A stretch of 64,000 bases of DNA from Mesorhizobium qingshengii (GCF_027563465.1 NZ_JAPFQA010000013.1:62001-126000), one strand, 5' to 3'; shown: positions 17,030 through 25,822, counted from the first letter of the stretch. Translations and numbers: made by a program. The notes: generated by a model not told the origin, from the sequence alone.

Positions 17030-17133
17030 CGGGCACGCCGCGCTGAAGCGCCGCAGTCGTAAAACCGCCAACAAGACTTGAAATACTGCCTGGCGACCGC
17101 CCAGATTGGGGCACGGCGCAGGAACCCGGCAGT

Positions 17134-17820
17134 GTGAAAGACGTCAAGCCCCACCCCGACATCCCGTTCATCGGACGCTGGCACTATTCGCGCGCCGAGA
17201 TGATCGCCGACGGTATCGTCCATGCCGTCGGCATCGTGCTGGCGATAGCGGCCGGTTCGGCACTGCTGGCGCTGGCGGCCTTTCGTGTCGGGCCGGGCGA
17301 ATACATTGCCGCCGCCTTCTATGTGGTTTCGCTGCTCACCGTGCTGTCGGTGTCGCTGACCTACAATTTGTGGCCGGTGTCATCACCGAAGAAATGGGTC
17401 CTGCGGCGCTTCGATCACGCCGCGATCTATCTGCTGATCGCCGGAACCTACACGCCTTTCCTGGCCCAGCTCGGCGGCTCGCCGCTGGCAGGCTGGATGA
17501 TTGTCCTCGTCTGGAGCGCAGCGGCGCTGGGCATCGCCATCAAGGTGTTCTTTCCCGGCCGGTTCGACCGGCTGGCCATCGTCTTCTATCTCGCCATCGG
17601 CTGGAGCGGCATCATCCTGGCAAAGCCGCTTGTCCAGACGCTGCCGACGGCATCGCTCGCGCTCATCGTCGCTGGCGGCATCGTCTATTCCTGCGGCGTC
17701 ATCTTCTTCGCCTGGAAGGGGCTGCGCTTCCACAATGCGCTGTGGCACGGCTTCGTCGTCACCGGCGCCGGCCTGCATCTGGCCGCCATGGTCGATTGTC
17801 TGGTGATCAACCGCCTCTGA
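17134..17820 (+). CDS. Hemolysin III family (PAQR-type) membrane protein
   Basis: 228-aa protein with seven predicted membrane helices and the family motifs EMIADGIVHAVGIVLA, FDHAAIYLLIAGTYTPF and LWHGFVVTGAGLHLAAM. The histidines and the preceding aspartate match the metal-binding set of the PAQR/hemolysin III fold. Physiological role unknown; hemolysis is not implied. A GTG start is used, giving the usual DIPFIGRWHYSRAEM beginning. Confidence 0.9.
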   Translation: MKDVKPHPDIPFIGRWHYSRAEMIADGIVHAVGIVLAIAAGSALLALAAFRVGPGEYIAAAFYVVSLLTVLSVSLTYNLWPVSSPKKWVLRRFDHAAIYLLIAGTYTPFLAQLGGSPLAGWMIVLVWSAAALGIAIKVFFPGRFDRLAIVFYLAIGWSGIILAKPLVQTLPTASLALIVAGGIVYSCGVIFFAWKGLRFHNALWHGFVVTGAGLHLAAMVDCLVINRL

Positions 17821-17971
17821 CCTGGCGCGCGACCCCGGAAACCGATTTGCGATCGAACGCACGTCGCACCGAGCCGGGCGGCAATATTGCCAAGCGCCAT
17901 TCAATTTGGTCACAATTCCGTTTAGAGTCGCGTTCAACCTGATCGGCGGCGGCATCGGAAACGGGGCACGG

Positions 17972-18997
17972 ATGGCTTTTCTCAAATCCTTCGGCGTGGG
18001 CAGACGTTCTGATGTCCTGATCTACGACCCGCACAAGCTGTCGAGTCCGCAGGTCTTCCTGCTGACCATGGTGATCTTCCTGGCCATCGTGGCGTTCATT
18101 GCCGCGATCCTGACCCGCCAGATCTCGACGGCCTTCGGCAGCAATCCCGGTCTCAACGGCCTGATCGTCGGCGTGCTGGTGGTCGGCATCCTGCTTGCCT
18201 TCGCCCAGGTCGGGCGGCTGTTTCGCGAAGTGCGCTGGGTCAACTCCTTCCGCGCCGGCTCGGAAACCACCGAACCGGTGTTGCTGGCGCCGATGAAAGC
18301 CATGCTCGGCCGCTCGTCGTCGATGGCTTTTTCGACCAGTTCGATGCGCACCATGCTCGATTCCATCGCCACGCGCCTGGATGAAAGCCGCGACACCTCG
18401 CGCTATCTCGTCGGCCTGCTGGTGTTCCTCGGCCTGCTCGGCACCTTCTGGGGCCTCTTGAACACCATCGGCTCGATCCGCGAGACCATCGAATCGCTCG
18501 ACCCGGGCACGGGTGACGCCGCCGCGGTGCTCGATTCGCTCAAGCAGGGGCTTTCCGCGCCGCTGGCCGGCATGGGCACCGCCTTCTCGTCCTCGCTGTT
18601 TGGCCTGTCCGGCTCGCTGGTGCTCGGTTTCCTCGACCTGCAGGCCGGCCGCGCCCAGACGCGTTTCTACACCGAGCTTGAAAACTGGCTGTCCTCGGTC
18701 ACCGACCTGTCGTCCGACATCGTCGTTTCCGACCCGGCCAAGACCGAATCCTCGGATGAGATTCGTGTGCTGTCCGAACGGCTGCGCAGCATGCAGGAGA
18801 ATGGCGGCGGCTCCAACCCGCGCGTCGCCACCGCCATGGCCAATCTCGCCGACGGCATTTCCGGCCTGGTCAAGAACATGCGCTCGGAACAGCAGATCAT
18901 GCGCGACTGGGTCGAGGCCCAGTCCGACGAGCAGAAGGCGATGCGCAACACGTTGGAGAAGATCGCCGATGCCCTGAAGAAGCCCGGGGTGCACTGA
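17972..18997 (+). CDS. MotA/TolQ/ExbB-type proton channel family protein
   Basis: 341-aa inner-membrane protein with four hydrophobic segments (about residues 28-48, 64-82, 128-150 and 188-210). The pair YLVGLLVFLGLLGTFWGL and GTAFSSSLFGLSGSLVLG resembles the pore helices of MotA/TolQ channels. A charged cytoplasmic tail follows. With the OmpA/MotB-like gene one base downstream it forms a two-gene motor-like unit. It is not flagellar by context. The ATG at 17972 (MAFLKSFG) is preferred over the upstream in-frame ATG at 17906. Confidence 0.82.
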   Translation: MAFLKSFGVGRRSDVLIYDPHKLSSPQVFLLTMVIFLAIVAFIAAILTRQISTAFGSNPGLNGLIVGVLVVGILLAFAQVGRLFREVRWVNSFRAGSETTEPVLLAPMKAMLGRSSSMAFSTSSMRTMLDSIATRLDESRDTSRYLVGLLVFLGLLGTFWGLLNTIGSIRETIESLDPGTGDAAAVLDSLKQGLSAPLAGMGTAFSSSLFGLSGSLVLGFLDLQAGRAQTRFYTELENWLSSVTDLSSDIVVSDPAKTESSDEIRVLSERLRSMQENGGGSNPRVATAMANLADGISGLVKNMRSEQQIMRDWVEAQSDEQKAMRNTLEKIADALKKPGVH

Positions 18998-18998
18998 C

Positions 18999-20030
18999 GT
19001 GGCGCTCGCCAGGGGCCGGCGCACCGATCGCCGCATCGACTATTGGCCGGGCTTCGTCGACGCGCTGTCGACGCTGCTCCTGGCCATCATGTTCCTGCTC
19101 ACGGTCTTCGTGCTGGCGCAATTCCTGCTCGGCCGCGAAATCTCCGGCAAGGATACGGCGCTCTCGCGTCTCAACTCGCAGATCAACGAACTGACCCAGC
19201 TTCTGGCTCTGGAGCGCTCGACGGCGCAGGACAAGGATGATTCGCTGGCCAATCTGCAGGCATCGCTGTCGGCGGCGGAAGCCGAGAAGAGCCGCCTCGA
19301 ACAATTGCTGGCGCAAGGCGCGGGCGCCGGCGACGCCGCCAACCAGCGTGCGGCGGAGCTGGGCGGCGAACTCGACAACCAGCGCCAGATCAGCCAGCAG
19401 GCGCTGAGCCAGGTCGAGATCCTCAACCAGCAGATCGCGGCACTGCGCAAGCAGATCGGCGCGCTTGAGGATGCGCTCAACGTGTCCGAAACGCGCGACC
19501 GCGATTCCAACACCAAGATCGCCGATCTCGGCCGCCGCCTGAACGTGGCCCTTGCGCAGCGCGTGCAGGAACTGAACCGCTACCGCTCCGACTTCTTCGG
19601 GCGCTTGCGCGAAATCCTCGCCGACCGCGAGAACATCCGCATCGTCGGCGACCGCTTCGTCTTCCAGTCGGAAGTGCTGTTTCCGACCGGCTCCGAAGAG
19701 ATCAACGATGCCGGCAAGGTCGAGATGAAGAAACTCGCCGACGCCATCATCGAGTTGCAGAAGGAAATTCCCCCGGAGATCAACTGGGTGCTGCGCGTCG
19801 ACGGCCATACCGACAACAAGCCGCTCTCCGGCACCGGTCGCTACCGCGACAACTGGGAGCTGTCGACGGCGCGTTCGACCTCGGTGGTGAAGTTCCTGAT
19901 CGAGAACGGCGTACCGGCCAACCGGTTGGTCGCCGCCGGCTTCGGCGAGTTCCAGCCGCTCGACCCCGCCGACACCGAAGAGGCGCGCAACAAGAACCGC
20001 CGTATTGAACTGAAGCTCACCGAACGTTGA
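18999..20030 (+). CDS. MotB/OmpA-like peptidoglycan-binding protein with coiled coil
   Basis: 343-aa protein. One membrane helix lies near the N-terminus (about residues 18-42: FVDALSTLLLAIMFLLTVFV, the MotB-type plug region with an acidic residue). A long coiled coil follows (about 50-190). The C-terminal OmpA domain (about 215-340) has VDGHTDNKPL and NKNRRIELKL. This is the stator architecture of MotB, so it likely pairs with the preceding MotA-like channel to couple proton flow to a cell-wall-anchored process. GTG start one base after the previous stop. The weak AAAAGAT/ATCTTTT hairpin with a T-run at 20107-20124 may terminate the unit. Confidence 0.85.
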   Translation: MALARGRRTDRRIDYWPGFVDALSTLLLAIMFLLTVFVLAQFLLGREISGKDTALSRLNSQINELTQLLALERSTAQDKDDSLANLQASLSAAEAEKSRLEQLLAQGAGAGDAANQRAAELGGELDNQRQISQQALSQVEILNQQIAALRKQIGALEDALNVSETRDRDSNTKIADLGRRLNVALAQRVQELNRYRSDFFGRLREILADRENIRIVGDRFVFQSEVLFPTGSEEINDAGKVEMKKLADAIIELQKEIPPEINWVLRVDGHTDNKPLSGTGRYRDNWELSTARSTSVVKFLIENGVPANRLVAAGFGEFQPLDPADTEEARNKNRRIELKLTER

Positions 20031-20278
20031 TTTCTCATCACGCGAACTCACGCGAATTTGTTCGCCGGCTCAACTCTAGGGCGCAGGCCGGAGCCGGCAA
20101 GGCCTGAAAAGATTATCTTTTTTTAATTACACTTCGCGCCGACGCGCCCCTAGCTTGCCGCGCAGGGCCGAGAACCGCCGGCGATGCCTCCCATCGCGAC
20201 GCGACGGAACTGGACGACCCAAACGGTCGGAAGGCGAGGCGGCGCGACCGCTCCCTTCCCAGCAGGAGGAAGCGCCCC

Positions 20279-20704
20279 ATGCGCACATCAGCATCTCTCA
20301 AGACTGCAACGCTTGCCGCAGTTCTCATTGTCGCCCCGCTCGCCGGCGCCTATGCCGCCGGTCATCACAAGGGCGCTCTGGACGCGAGCGACCCGACTGA
20401 CCTGACGGGCCCGCGTGTCGAGGCCCTTATTGAACAGGTCCAGGGCGTCCACCAGGGCATAGTCGACGCCAGGCAGGCCAACAACATCACCCCGGCCGTG
20501 GCGGAGCGCCTGGAAATGCGCACCGCCCGCATCAGCCAGGCGGCCGAGAAGATAGCCGCGTCCGATCACGGCAGGATACCGGCGGCGCAATACCATGACC
20601 TGCTGCGCCGGCTCGACAATGTCGACCAAAGGCTGATGGTCGACACCGGCAGCGGCTTCATGATCGGCGATGGCTCCGACGGCGGAAACTACCCGAACGG
20701 CTGA
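20279..20704 (+). CDS. Exported hypothetical protein (141 aa)
   Basis: A signal peptide is clear (residues 1-26, cleaved after AYA), followed by a small mainly helical domain (PRVEALIEQVQGVHQGIVDA, MRTARISQAAEKIAASDH) and a Gly/Asp-rich tail (GDGSDGGNYPNG). No family recognised. Translation starts after a strong GGAGGAA site. The 248 bp upstream are AT-richer than the surroundings and show no other feature besides the weak terminator of the OmpA-like gene. Confidence 0.7.
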   Translation: MRTSASLKTATLAAVLIVAPLAGAYAAGHHKGALDASDPTDLTGPRVEALIEQVQGVHQGIVDARQANNITPAVAERLEMRTARISQAAEKIAASDHGRIPAAQYHDLLRRLDNVDQRLMVDTGSGFMIGDGSDGGNYPNG

Positions 20705-20736
20705 GACCGGCTATTTGCAGCGCGCGTTCTTGCCGA

Positions 20737-20780
20737 TGCGCATGATCCGACCGAAATCGGTTCCGATTTCGGTCCATGCA
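20737..20780. repeat. GCGCATGATC-type palindrome, copy 1
   Basis: A hairpin-forming sequence with TGCGCATG and CCATGCA outer arms and the strong inner stem CCGAAATCGG / CCGATTTCGG. It sits between two convergent genes and may act as a bidirectional terminator. Related copies are at 59111, 63507 and possibly 63689. Confidence 0.7.
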
Positions 20781-20837
20781 ACAGGAAGGGACCACCTGGC
20801 GCCTTCGGGACCCCAATCCCGCGGGCGTCCTTTTTCC

Positions 20838-21191
20838 CTACCAGCCAAGCCAGACCGCGATCAGGGCAAGCACCGCCGGCACGGTCTGGATGAACAGGAT
20901 CTTGCGACCAACCGTCGCCGCGCCATAGAGGCCGGCAATGGCCACGCACAACAGGAAGAAGACCTTGACCTGGAAACCACCCGCGCCCAGGGTGAGGCCC
21001 CAGATCAGGCCGGCGGCGAGGAAGCCGTTGTAGAGCCCCTGGTTGGCGGCGAGCACCTTCGAAGCGCTGGCGAACTCCGGCGTCAGATTGAATGCCTTGT
21101 GTCCGCTCGGCGTGTCCCACAGCACCATCTCGAGATAGACGATGTAGACATGGATCAAGGCCACCAGCCCGACCAGGATGTTGCCGATCAT
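20838..21191 (-). CDS. DUF1304 family membrane protein
   Basis: 117-aa protein with four predicted membrane helices. It shows the DUF1304 pattern: HVYIVYLEMVLWDTP near the N-terminus, ANQGLYNGFLAAGLIWG in the middle and a hydrophobic C-terminus. Function unknown. The ATG follows AAGGGGGAACAAG. Convergent with the exported hypothetical gene and divergent from the carboxypeptidase gene. Confidence 0.85.
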   Translation of the reverse strand: MIGNILVGLVALIHVYIVYLEMVLWDTPSGHKAFNLTPEFASASKVLAANQGLYNGFLAAGLIWGLTLGAGGFQVKVFFLLCVAIAGLYGAATVGRKILFIQTVPAVLALIAVWLGW

Positions 21192-21333
21192 CTTGTTCCC
21201 CCTTCATGTGTCGCCGTCAGCATTTCACGCGCGGCCTCACCTGCGCAAGACGCATCCGCCGCGCGGAGCCGCAGGGTTGCAAACGTCTTTGCGTTGGTAT
21301 CTTTTCGCGCCGTCCCCAATCACGGAAGCCGCC

Positions 21334-22821
21334 ATGTCCTTTCAGAAACTCGATGACCTCGGCCACAAACTCGAAGCGCTGGAGCATGCGCTGGCCATCC
21401 TCGGCGCCGATGAAGCGACCCATATGGCCGTCGGCGGTGGCGAGAAGCGCGCCGAGGCGATGGCGGCACTTGCCGGCATGTATCACACCAGGGCGACGGC
21501 GCCGGAAATCGCCGACTGGATCGCCGCCGCCGAGGGCGAGACGCTCGGCGAAGAGCAACGGGCGGCTCTCGCCGAATTGCGGCGGCAGTACACCAACCTG
21601 ACCTGCCTGCCGGTCGAATTCGTCGAACGTCAGACGACGGCGCGCATGCGTTGCGAGCAATTGTGGCGCGACCTGCGCGCCAAGAACGATTGGGCCGGCT
21701 TCCAGCCGGCGCTCGAGGGCGTGGTGGCGCTGGTGCGCGAGGAGGCCGCCTTGCGCGCCGATGTCCTCGGTCTCGCCCCCTATGACGCGCTCATGGAGCA
21801 ATACGACCCCGGCAACCGCACCGCCGACATCACCCCTGTCTTCACCGACCTGAAAGCTTTCCTCAGGGGTTTCGTGCCGGAGGCACTGGCGATGCAGGAA
21901 GCGCGGTTGCGCAAGCACCCGCTGAAGCCGCTTTCGGGGACCTATGCGATCGACCGGCAGCGCGAACTCGGCCTTGCCATGATGGCCGCGGTCGGTTTCG
22001 ACCTGACACATGGTTCGCTGTCCGTATCGCACCACCCTTTCTGCGGCGGCGTACCCAGCGACGTGCGCATCACCACTCGCTACAAGACCTCCGACTTCCT
22101 GTCGGCGCTGATGGGCGTGCTGCACGAGACAGGCCATGCGCTATACGAACAGAACCTGCCCAAGGCATGGTCGCACTGGCCGCTCGGCAAGGCGCGCGGC
22201 ATGGCCGTGCATGAAAGCCAGAGCCTGTTCGTCGAAAAGCAGGTCGGCCGCAACCCTGCCTTCTGGCGCTGGGCGCTGCCGGTGGTCGAAAGGCATCTCG
22301 GCGAAGCCTGGTCGCTCGACGACATCCTGCCGCATGTGCATCGCGTCGAACGCGGCCTGATCCGTGTAGATGCCGACGAGGTGACCTATCCCCTCCATGT
22401 CATCCTGCGCTACGAGCTAGAGCAGGAACTCGTCTCGGGCAGGCTGGAGGTGGCTGATCTCCCCGAAGCGTGGGATGCCAAGATGCGCGACTATCTCGGC
22501 CTTTCCACCATAGACAATCCGGCCGACGGGCCGATGCAGGATGTTCATTGGCCGGGCGCCGCCTTCGGCTACTTCCCCTCCTACACGCTGGGCGCGATGA
22601 TGGCGGCCCAGCAATGGGCGGCGCTGACAAGGGACCATCCGTCCGCTGATGGCGACCTCGCCAGGGGAGATTTCGAGGCGATCAACGCCTGGCGGCGCGA
22701 CAGGATCTGGTCGCAGGGGTCGCGCTGGTCGACGCCGGACCTGCTCGAGCGCGCCACCGGTGAGAAGCTCAACGCCACGTATTTCACCGATCATCTGCGC
22801 AAACGGTATGGAACCGCGTGA
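21334..22821 (+). CDS. M32 family carboxypeptidase
   Basis: 495-aa cytoplasmic metallocarboxypeptidase of the Taq type, removing C-terminal residues from peptides. The zinc motif HETGH (His264, Glu265, His268) is followed by the third ligand in MAVHESQS. RITTRY and HPFCGG, also conserved in M32, precede the zinc site. The frame is open to 21178, but the ATG at 21334 gives the family start (MSFQKLDDLG). Monocistronic in appearance. Confidence 0.95.
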   Translation: MSFQKLDDLGHKLEALEHALAILGADEATHMAVGGGEKRAEAMAALAGMYHTRATAPEIADWIAAAEGETLGEEQRAALAELRRQYTNLTCLPVEFVERQTTARMRCEQLWRDLRAKNDWAGFQPALEGVVALVREEAALRADVLGLAPYDALMEQYDPGNRTADITPVFTDLKAFLRGFVPEALAMQEARLRKHPLKPLSGTYAIDRQRELGLAMMAAVGFDLTHGSLSVSHHPFCGGVPSDVRITTRYKTSDFLSALMGVLHETGHALYEQNLPKAWSHWPLGKARGMAVHESQSLFVEKQVGRNPAFWRWALPVVERHLGEAWSLDDILPHVHRVERGLIRVDADEVTYPLHVILRYELEQELVSGRLEVADLPEAWDAKMRDYLGLSTIDNPADGPMQDVHWPGAAFGYFPSYTLGAMMAAQQWAALTRDHPSADGDLARGDFEAINAWRRDRIWSQGSRWSTPDLLERATGEKLNATYFTDHLRKRYGTA

Positions 22822-22857
22822 AGCTATGGGTGGAACCGCCAGGCCAATAGCGCCTGC

Positions 22858-24660
22858 CTACTCGGCCGCCCCCCTGAAGGCGCTTGCACCGGTTTCGAAC
22901 TGCAGCTTCGCCAGCCGCGCATAGATGCCGCCCTTGGCGACGAGGCTCTTGTGCGTGCCTTCCTCGACAATGCTGCCGCCGTCCATGACCAGGATCCTGT
23001 CGGCTTTCAGCACCGTTGCCAGGCGGTGCGCGATGACGATGGTGGTGCGGCCTTGCATCAGCCGCTCCAGCGCCATCTGCACCAGCGTCTCGCTTTCGGC
23101 GTCGAGCGCCGAAGTCGCCTCGTCGAGCAGCAGGATCGGTGCGTCGCGCAGGATGGCGCGGGCGATCGCCACCCGCTGGCGCTGGCCGCCGGACAGCGTC
23201 ACGCCACGCTCGCCGACCTGGCTGTCGTAGCCTTTTTCAAGCTTGAGGATGAACTCGTCGGCCAGCGCATCCTTGGCCGCCGCCTCGATCTCGGCCTCGC
23301 TGGCCCCCGGCCGGCCGAAGCCGATATTGTCGCGCGCGCTCGCCGCGAAGATGGTGACATCCTGCGGCACGATGGCGATGCGTTGCCTGATGGCGATGGG
23401 ATCGGCCTCGCGCACGTCGACGCCGTCGATCACGATCCTGCCGGTCTCGGGATCGTAGAAGCGCAGGATCAGCGAAAACACGGTGCTCTTGCCAGCGCCC
23501 GAAGGCCCGACGATCGCCACCGTCTCGCCGGGCTTGACCTGAAAGCTCAGGCCATGGACGGCGGCCCGGTCGGGCCTGGCAGGATATGAGAACGACACAT
23601 CGTCGAAAGTGATCGCCCCTCCCGCCTTCGCCGGCAGCGGCCGCGGATCGGCTGGCGCCTGGATCGCCGGCTTCTCGGCCAGGATCTCGGTCAGCCGTTC
23701 GGCGGCGCCCGCTGCCTGGGCGAGTTCACCCCACACTTCCGACAGCGCGCCGAGCGCGCCGGCCGCGAACACCGAATAGAGCAGGAACTGGCCGAGCGTG
23801 CCCGGCGACAGCGTGCCGTCGAGCACGTCGCGCGAGCCGAACCACAGCACCGCCACGACAGAGGAAAAGATCATGAAGATGGCGAAGAAGGTAAGGAACG
23901 AACGGGCAAAGATCGAGGCCCGCGCCGCGTCGAAAGCGGCCTCCACGGCGGACGAAAAGCGGCCGGTGACCAGCCTTTCATTGGTGAAGGCCTGCAGCGT
24001 GCGCACCGCGCCGATCTGCTCGCTGGCATAGGCTGTCGCATTGGCCAGAGTGTCCTGCGCCAGCCGTGATTTTCGCCGCACCGAGCGGCCGAAGGCGACC
24101 AGCGGCAACACGATGACCGGGATCGCGGCGATGACCAGGCCCGACAGCTTCGGGCTGGTGAAGACCATCATCGCCACGGCGCCAAGGCCGAGGATGACAT
24201 TGCGCAGCGCCACCGAAGCGGTCGCCCCCACGGCCGACTTGATCTGCGTCGTGTCGGCGGCGAGCCGCGACACGATCTCCCCCGACTGCGCGGTGTCGAA
24301 GAAGGATGGCGACAGGGTTGTCACATGGCTGAACACATCGCTGCGGATATCGGCGACAACGCGCTCGCCGAGCGTGATGACGAAATAGTAACGGCAGGCC
24401 GACGCAGCCGCCAGCACAGCGGCCATCACCACCAGCATGCCGAAATATTCGGCGATGAAGCTGGAATCCGACGCCGAAAAGCCGTGGTCGATCATCCGCC
24501 GCACCGCCAGCGGCAAGGCCAGCGTCGTCGCCGCCGCAACGGCCAGCGAGATGACCGCGCCGATGACCAGTTTCCGGTAGCGGGTGAGATAGGGGAACAG
24601 GCGCCTGAGCGGCTTGAGCGAGCGTCGGCGCTCGTCTGCATCGCCACTGATATCCGCCAT
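22858..24660 (-). CDS. Type I ABC exporter, fused permease-ATPase (MsbA/LmrA-like)
   Basis: 600-aa half-transporter that would act as a homodimer. The N-terminal six-helix ABC membrane domain (about residues 20-320) is followed by the ATPase with Walker A GPSGAGKST, signature LSGGQRQR, Walker B ILLLDEATSALD and the H-loop AHRLAT. The substrate cannot be told; drugs, lipids or peptides are exported by relatives. It is divergent from rpmE with a 204-bp gap and is likely transcribed alone. Confidence 0.93.
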   Translation of the reverse strand: MADISGDADERRRSLKPLRRLFPYLTRYRKLVIGAVISLAVAAATTLALPLAVRRMIDHGFSASDSSFIAEYFGMLVVMAAVLAAASACRYYFVITLGERVVADIRSDVFSHVTTLSPSFFDTAQSGEIVSRLAADTTQIKSAVGATASVALRNVILGLGAVAMMVFTSPKLSGLVIAAIPVIVLPLVAFGRSVRRKSRLAQDTLANATAYASEQIGAVRTLQAFTNERLVTGRFSSAVEAAFDAARASIFARSFLTFFAIFMIFSSVVAVLWFGSRDVLDGTLSPGTLGQFLLYSVFAAGALGALSEVWGELAQAAGAAERLTEILAEKPAIQAPADPRPLPAKAGGAITFDDVSFSYPARPDRAAVHGLSFQVKPGETVAIVGPSGAGKSTVFSLILRFYDPETGRIVIDGVDVREADPIAIRQRIAIVPQDVTIFAASARDNIGFGRPGASEAEIEAAAKDALADEFILKLEKGYDSQVGERGVTLSGGQRQRVAIARAILRDAPILLLDEATSALDAESETLVQMALERLMQGRTTIVIAHRLATVLKADRILVMDGGSIVEEGTHKSLVAKGGIYARLAKLQFETGASAFRGAAE

Positions 24661-24716
24661 GACCGTTTCCTCTGGCCCCTTTGCGTGCGCGCCATCAATA
24701 TGCGCTTGTCGCGGCC

Positions 24717-24745
24717 TTGTGATTCAATTCCGGCTGATGTATAGG
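24717..24745 (+). promoter_or_regulatory. Candidate promoter of rpmE
   Basis: TTGTGA (24717-24722) and TATAGG (24740-24745) with a 17-bp spacer fit a vegetative promoter. They would give a leader of about 110 nt before rpmE. Position and spacing are good; the -10 box is not perfect. Confidence 0.5.
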
Positions 24746-24761
24746 CTCGCCGACCGTTTTA

Positions 24762-24800
24762 GAAGCCGTGGCTCCTCAATAGCTGCGGCTTCGAGTTTTA
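24762..24800 (+). promoter_or_regulatory. Structured leader of rpmE, terminator-like
   Basis: In the predicted 5' leader, GAAGCCG (24762-24768) pairs with CGGCTTC (24786-24792), and GCT/AGC extends the stem inside. The hairpin is followed by GAGTTTTA. It resembles an attenuator or a binding site for the ribosomal protein itself. L31 autoregulatory leaders are known in other phyla, but no such family in rhizobia comes to mind. Confidence 0.4.
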
Positions 24801-24864
24801 AAAAGGGGCGCATCGACGCAGGCTCTGTGCCCGTGAGCCACGCCAGCAAGCCAGGAACCGAACC

Positions 24865-25086
24865 ATGAAGACCGACATCCATCCCGACTACCACACCATC
24901 AAGGTCGTCATGACCGACGGCACCGAATACATGACCCGTTCGACCTGGGGCAAGGAAGGCGATACGATGAACCTCGATATCGACCCGACCACCCACCCGG
25001 CCTGGACCGGCGGCCAGCAGACCCTGCTCGACCGCGGCGGCCGTCTGTCGAAGTTCAAGAAGCGCTTCGAAGGTTTCGGCCTCTAA
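24865..25086 (+). CDS. rpmE: 50S ribosomal protein L31
   Basis: 73-aa ribosomal protein. MKTDIHPDYHTIKVVMTDGT is the family start and FKKRFEGFG the usual end. The zinc-binding cysteines of the C+ form are absent, so this is the zinc-independent type common in alphaproteobacteria. It has its own promoter-like element, structured leader and a strong terminator directly downstream. Confidence 0.97.
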   Translation: MKTDIHPDYHTIKVVMTDGTEYMTRSTWGKEGDTMNLDIDPTTHPAWTGGQQTLLDRGGRLSKFKKRFEGFGL

Positions 25087-25113
25087 GCCCACTGAAGCCT
25101 TGTCGAGATCAAG

Positions 25114-25138
25114 AACCCGCCCTCGTGGCGGGTTTTTT
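25114..25138 (+). terminator. Rho-independent terminator of rpmE
   Basis: Stem CCCGCC (25116-25121) / GGCGGG (25127-25132), flanked by AA and followed by six Ts, 28 bp after the rpmE stop. Confidence 0.93.
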
Positions 25139-25179
25139 GTTGTGACCAAGGTAGATCGCCTCAAGCTGGCGCTTGCCAC

Positions 25180-25276
25180 TACCTCCCCCTTGCGGGAGGT
25201 CGGACCGAAGGTCCCGGGGGGCGGCGCCGCCCCCAACTCGCTGCTTCGCAGCGACCCTCCCCACGAGGGTAGGGTG
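25180..25276. repeat. Mosaic palindromic intergenic element
   Basis: A run of nested hairpins: CCTCCCCCTTGCGGGAGG, GGGGCGGCGCCGCCCC and CGCTGCTTCGCAGCG, with outer arms ACCTCCCCC / GAGGGTAGGGT. The pattern resembles repeats seen in many Mesorhizobium intergenic regions; only one copy is in this window, so the family claim is from memory. Confidence 0.6.
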
Positions 25277-25284
25277 AGAGCATC

Positions 25285-25428
25285 TTACTCGGCCAGCAGT
25301 TCGCGCAGCGCCATGCGCTTATAGGCTCCGACCAGCCTGTCGCCCTCCTGCCGCTCGACCGAGATCGCCAGCCGCATGGCGGCCTCGCCCACGTCCGAGC
25401 CGTCACGGGCTCCCGGCTGCTTCTTCAT
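25285..25428 (-). CDS. Possible small protein (47 aa)
   Basis: Short frame starting MKKQPGARDGSDVGEAAM and ending KRMALRELLAE. The second half is an amphipathic, charged helix with natural-looking composition. There is no strong ribosome-binding site, and it lies just downstream of the SelW-like gene's terminator. It could be a real small cytoplasmic protein. The TAA stop is inside the last bases before a mosaic repeat. Confidence 0.4.
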   Translation of the reverse strand: MKKQPGARDGSDVGEAAMRLAISVERQEGDRLVGAYKRMALRELLAE

Positions 25429-25458
25429 GGCGTGGCGGTGAGCATCGCCATCACATGC

Positions 25459-25483
25459 AAAAAGACCCCTATGCGGGGTCTTT
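25459..25483 (-). terminator. Terminator overlapping the stop of the SelW-like gene
   Basis: Stem AAAGACCCC (25461-25469) / GGGGTCTTT (25475-25483), with a five-base T-run on the minus strand. The stop codon TAG (25469-25471) lies inside the hairpin. Confidence 0.88.
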
Positions 25484-25822
25484 GGACTTGTGACCCTTGC
25501 GGTCGGAATGGCCGAGATCGCGATCCGGGTCGATGACATCGCGGACCAGCTGCTTGAGCTTGGCCGCATCCGGGAAACCGCCGTCGCGCTTGCGGTCCCA
25601 GACCAGCACGTCATTGCAGGAAATGGTGAAGATGCCGCTGGTGCCGGGCACCAGCGTTACTTCGCCGAGATCCGTGCCGAAGGTGGAGAGCAGTTCCTGC
25701 GCCATCCAGCCGGCGCGCAACAGCCACTGGCACTGCGTGCAATAGGTGATGCGAATGATGGGCAACCGCTCTTCGATTGCGCCGGACTGAATGTCGCTCA
25801 TGCCTGGCTGAGCTTCGCTCAT
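25469..25822 (-). CDS. SelT/SelW/SelH (Rdx-type) thioredoxin-like selenoprotein homologue, Cys form
   Basis: 117-aa protein with the redox motif CTQC (about residues 28-31, in IRITYCTQCQWLLRAGWMAQ) and the family segment LVPGTSGIFTISCNDVLVWDRK. In eukaryotic relatives the second Cys is selenocysteine; here it is Cys. Role likely in thiol redox. Its ATG overlaps the yebC stop by 4 bp, so the two are translationally coupled. Confidence 0.85.
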   Translation of the reverse strand: MSEAQPGMSDIQSGAIEERLPIIRITYCTQCQWLLRAGWMAQELLSTFGTDLGEVTLVPGTSGIFTISCNDVLVWDRKRDGGFPDAAKLKQLVRDVIDPDRDLGHSDRKGHKSKDPA

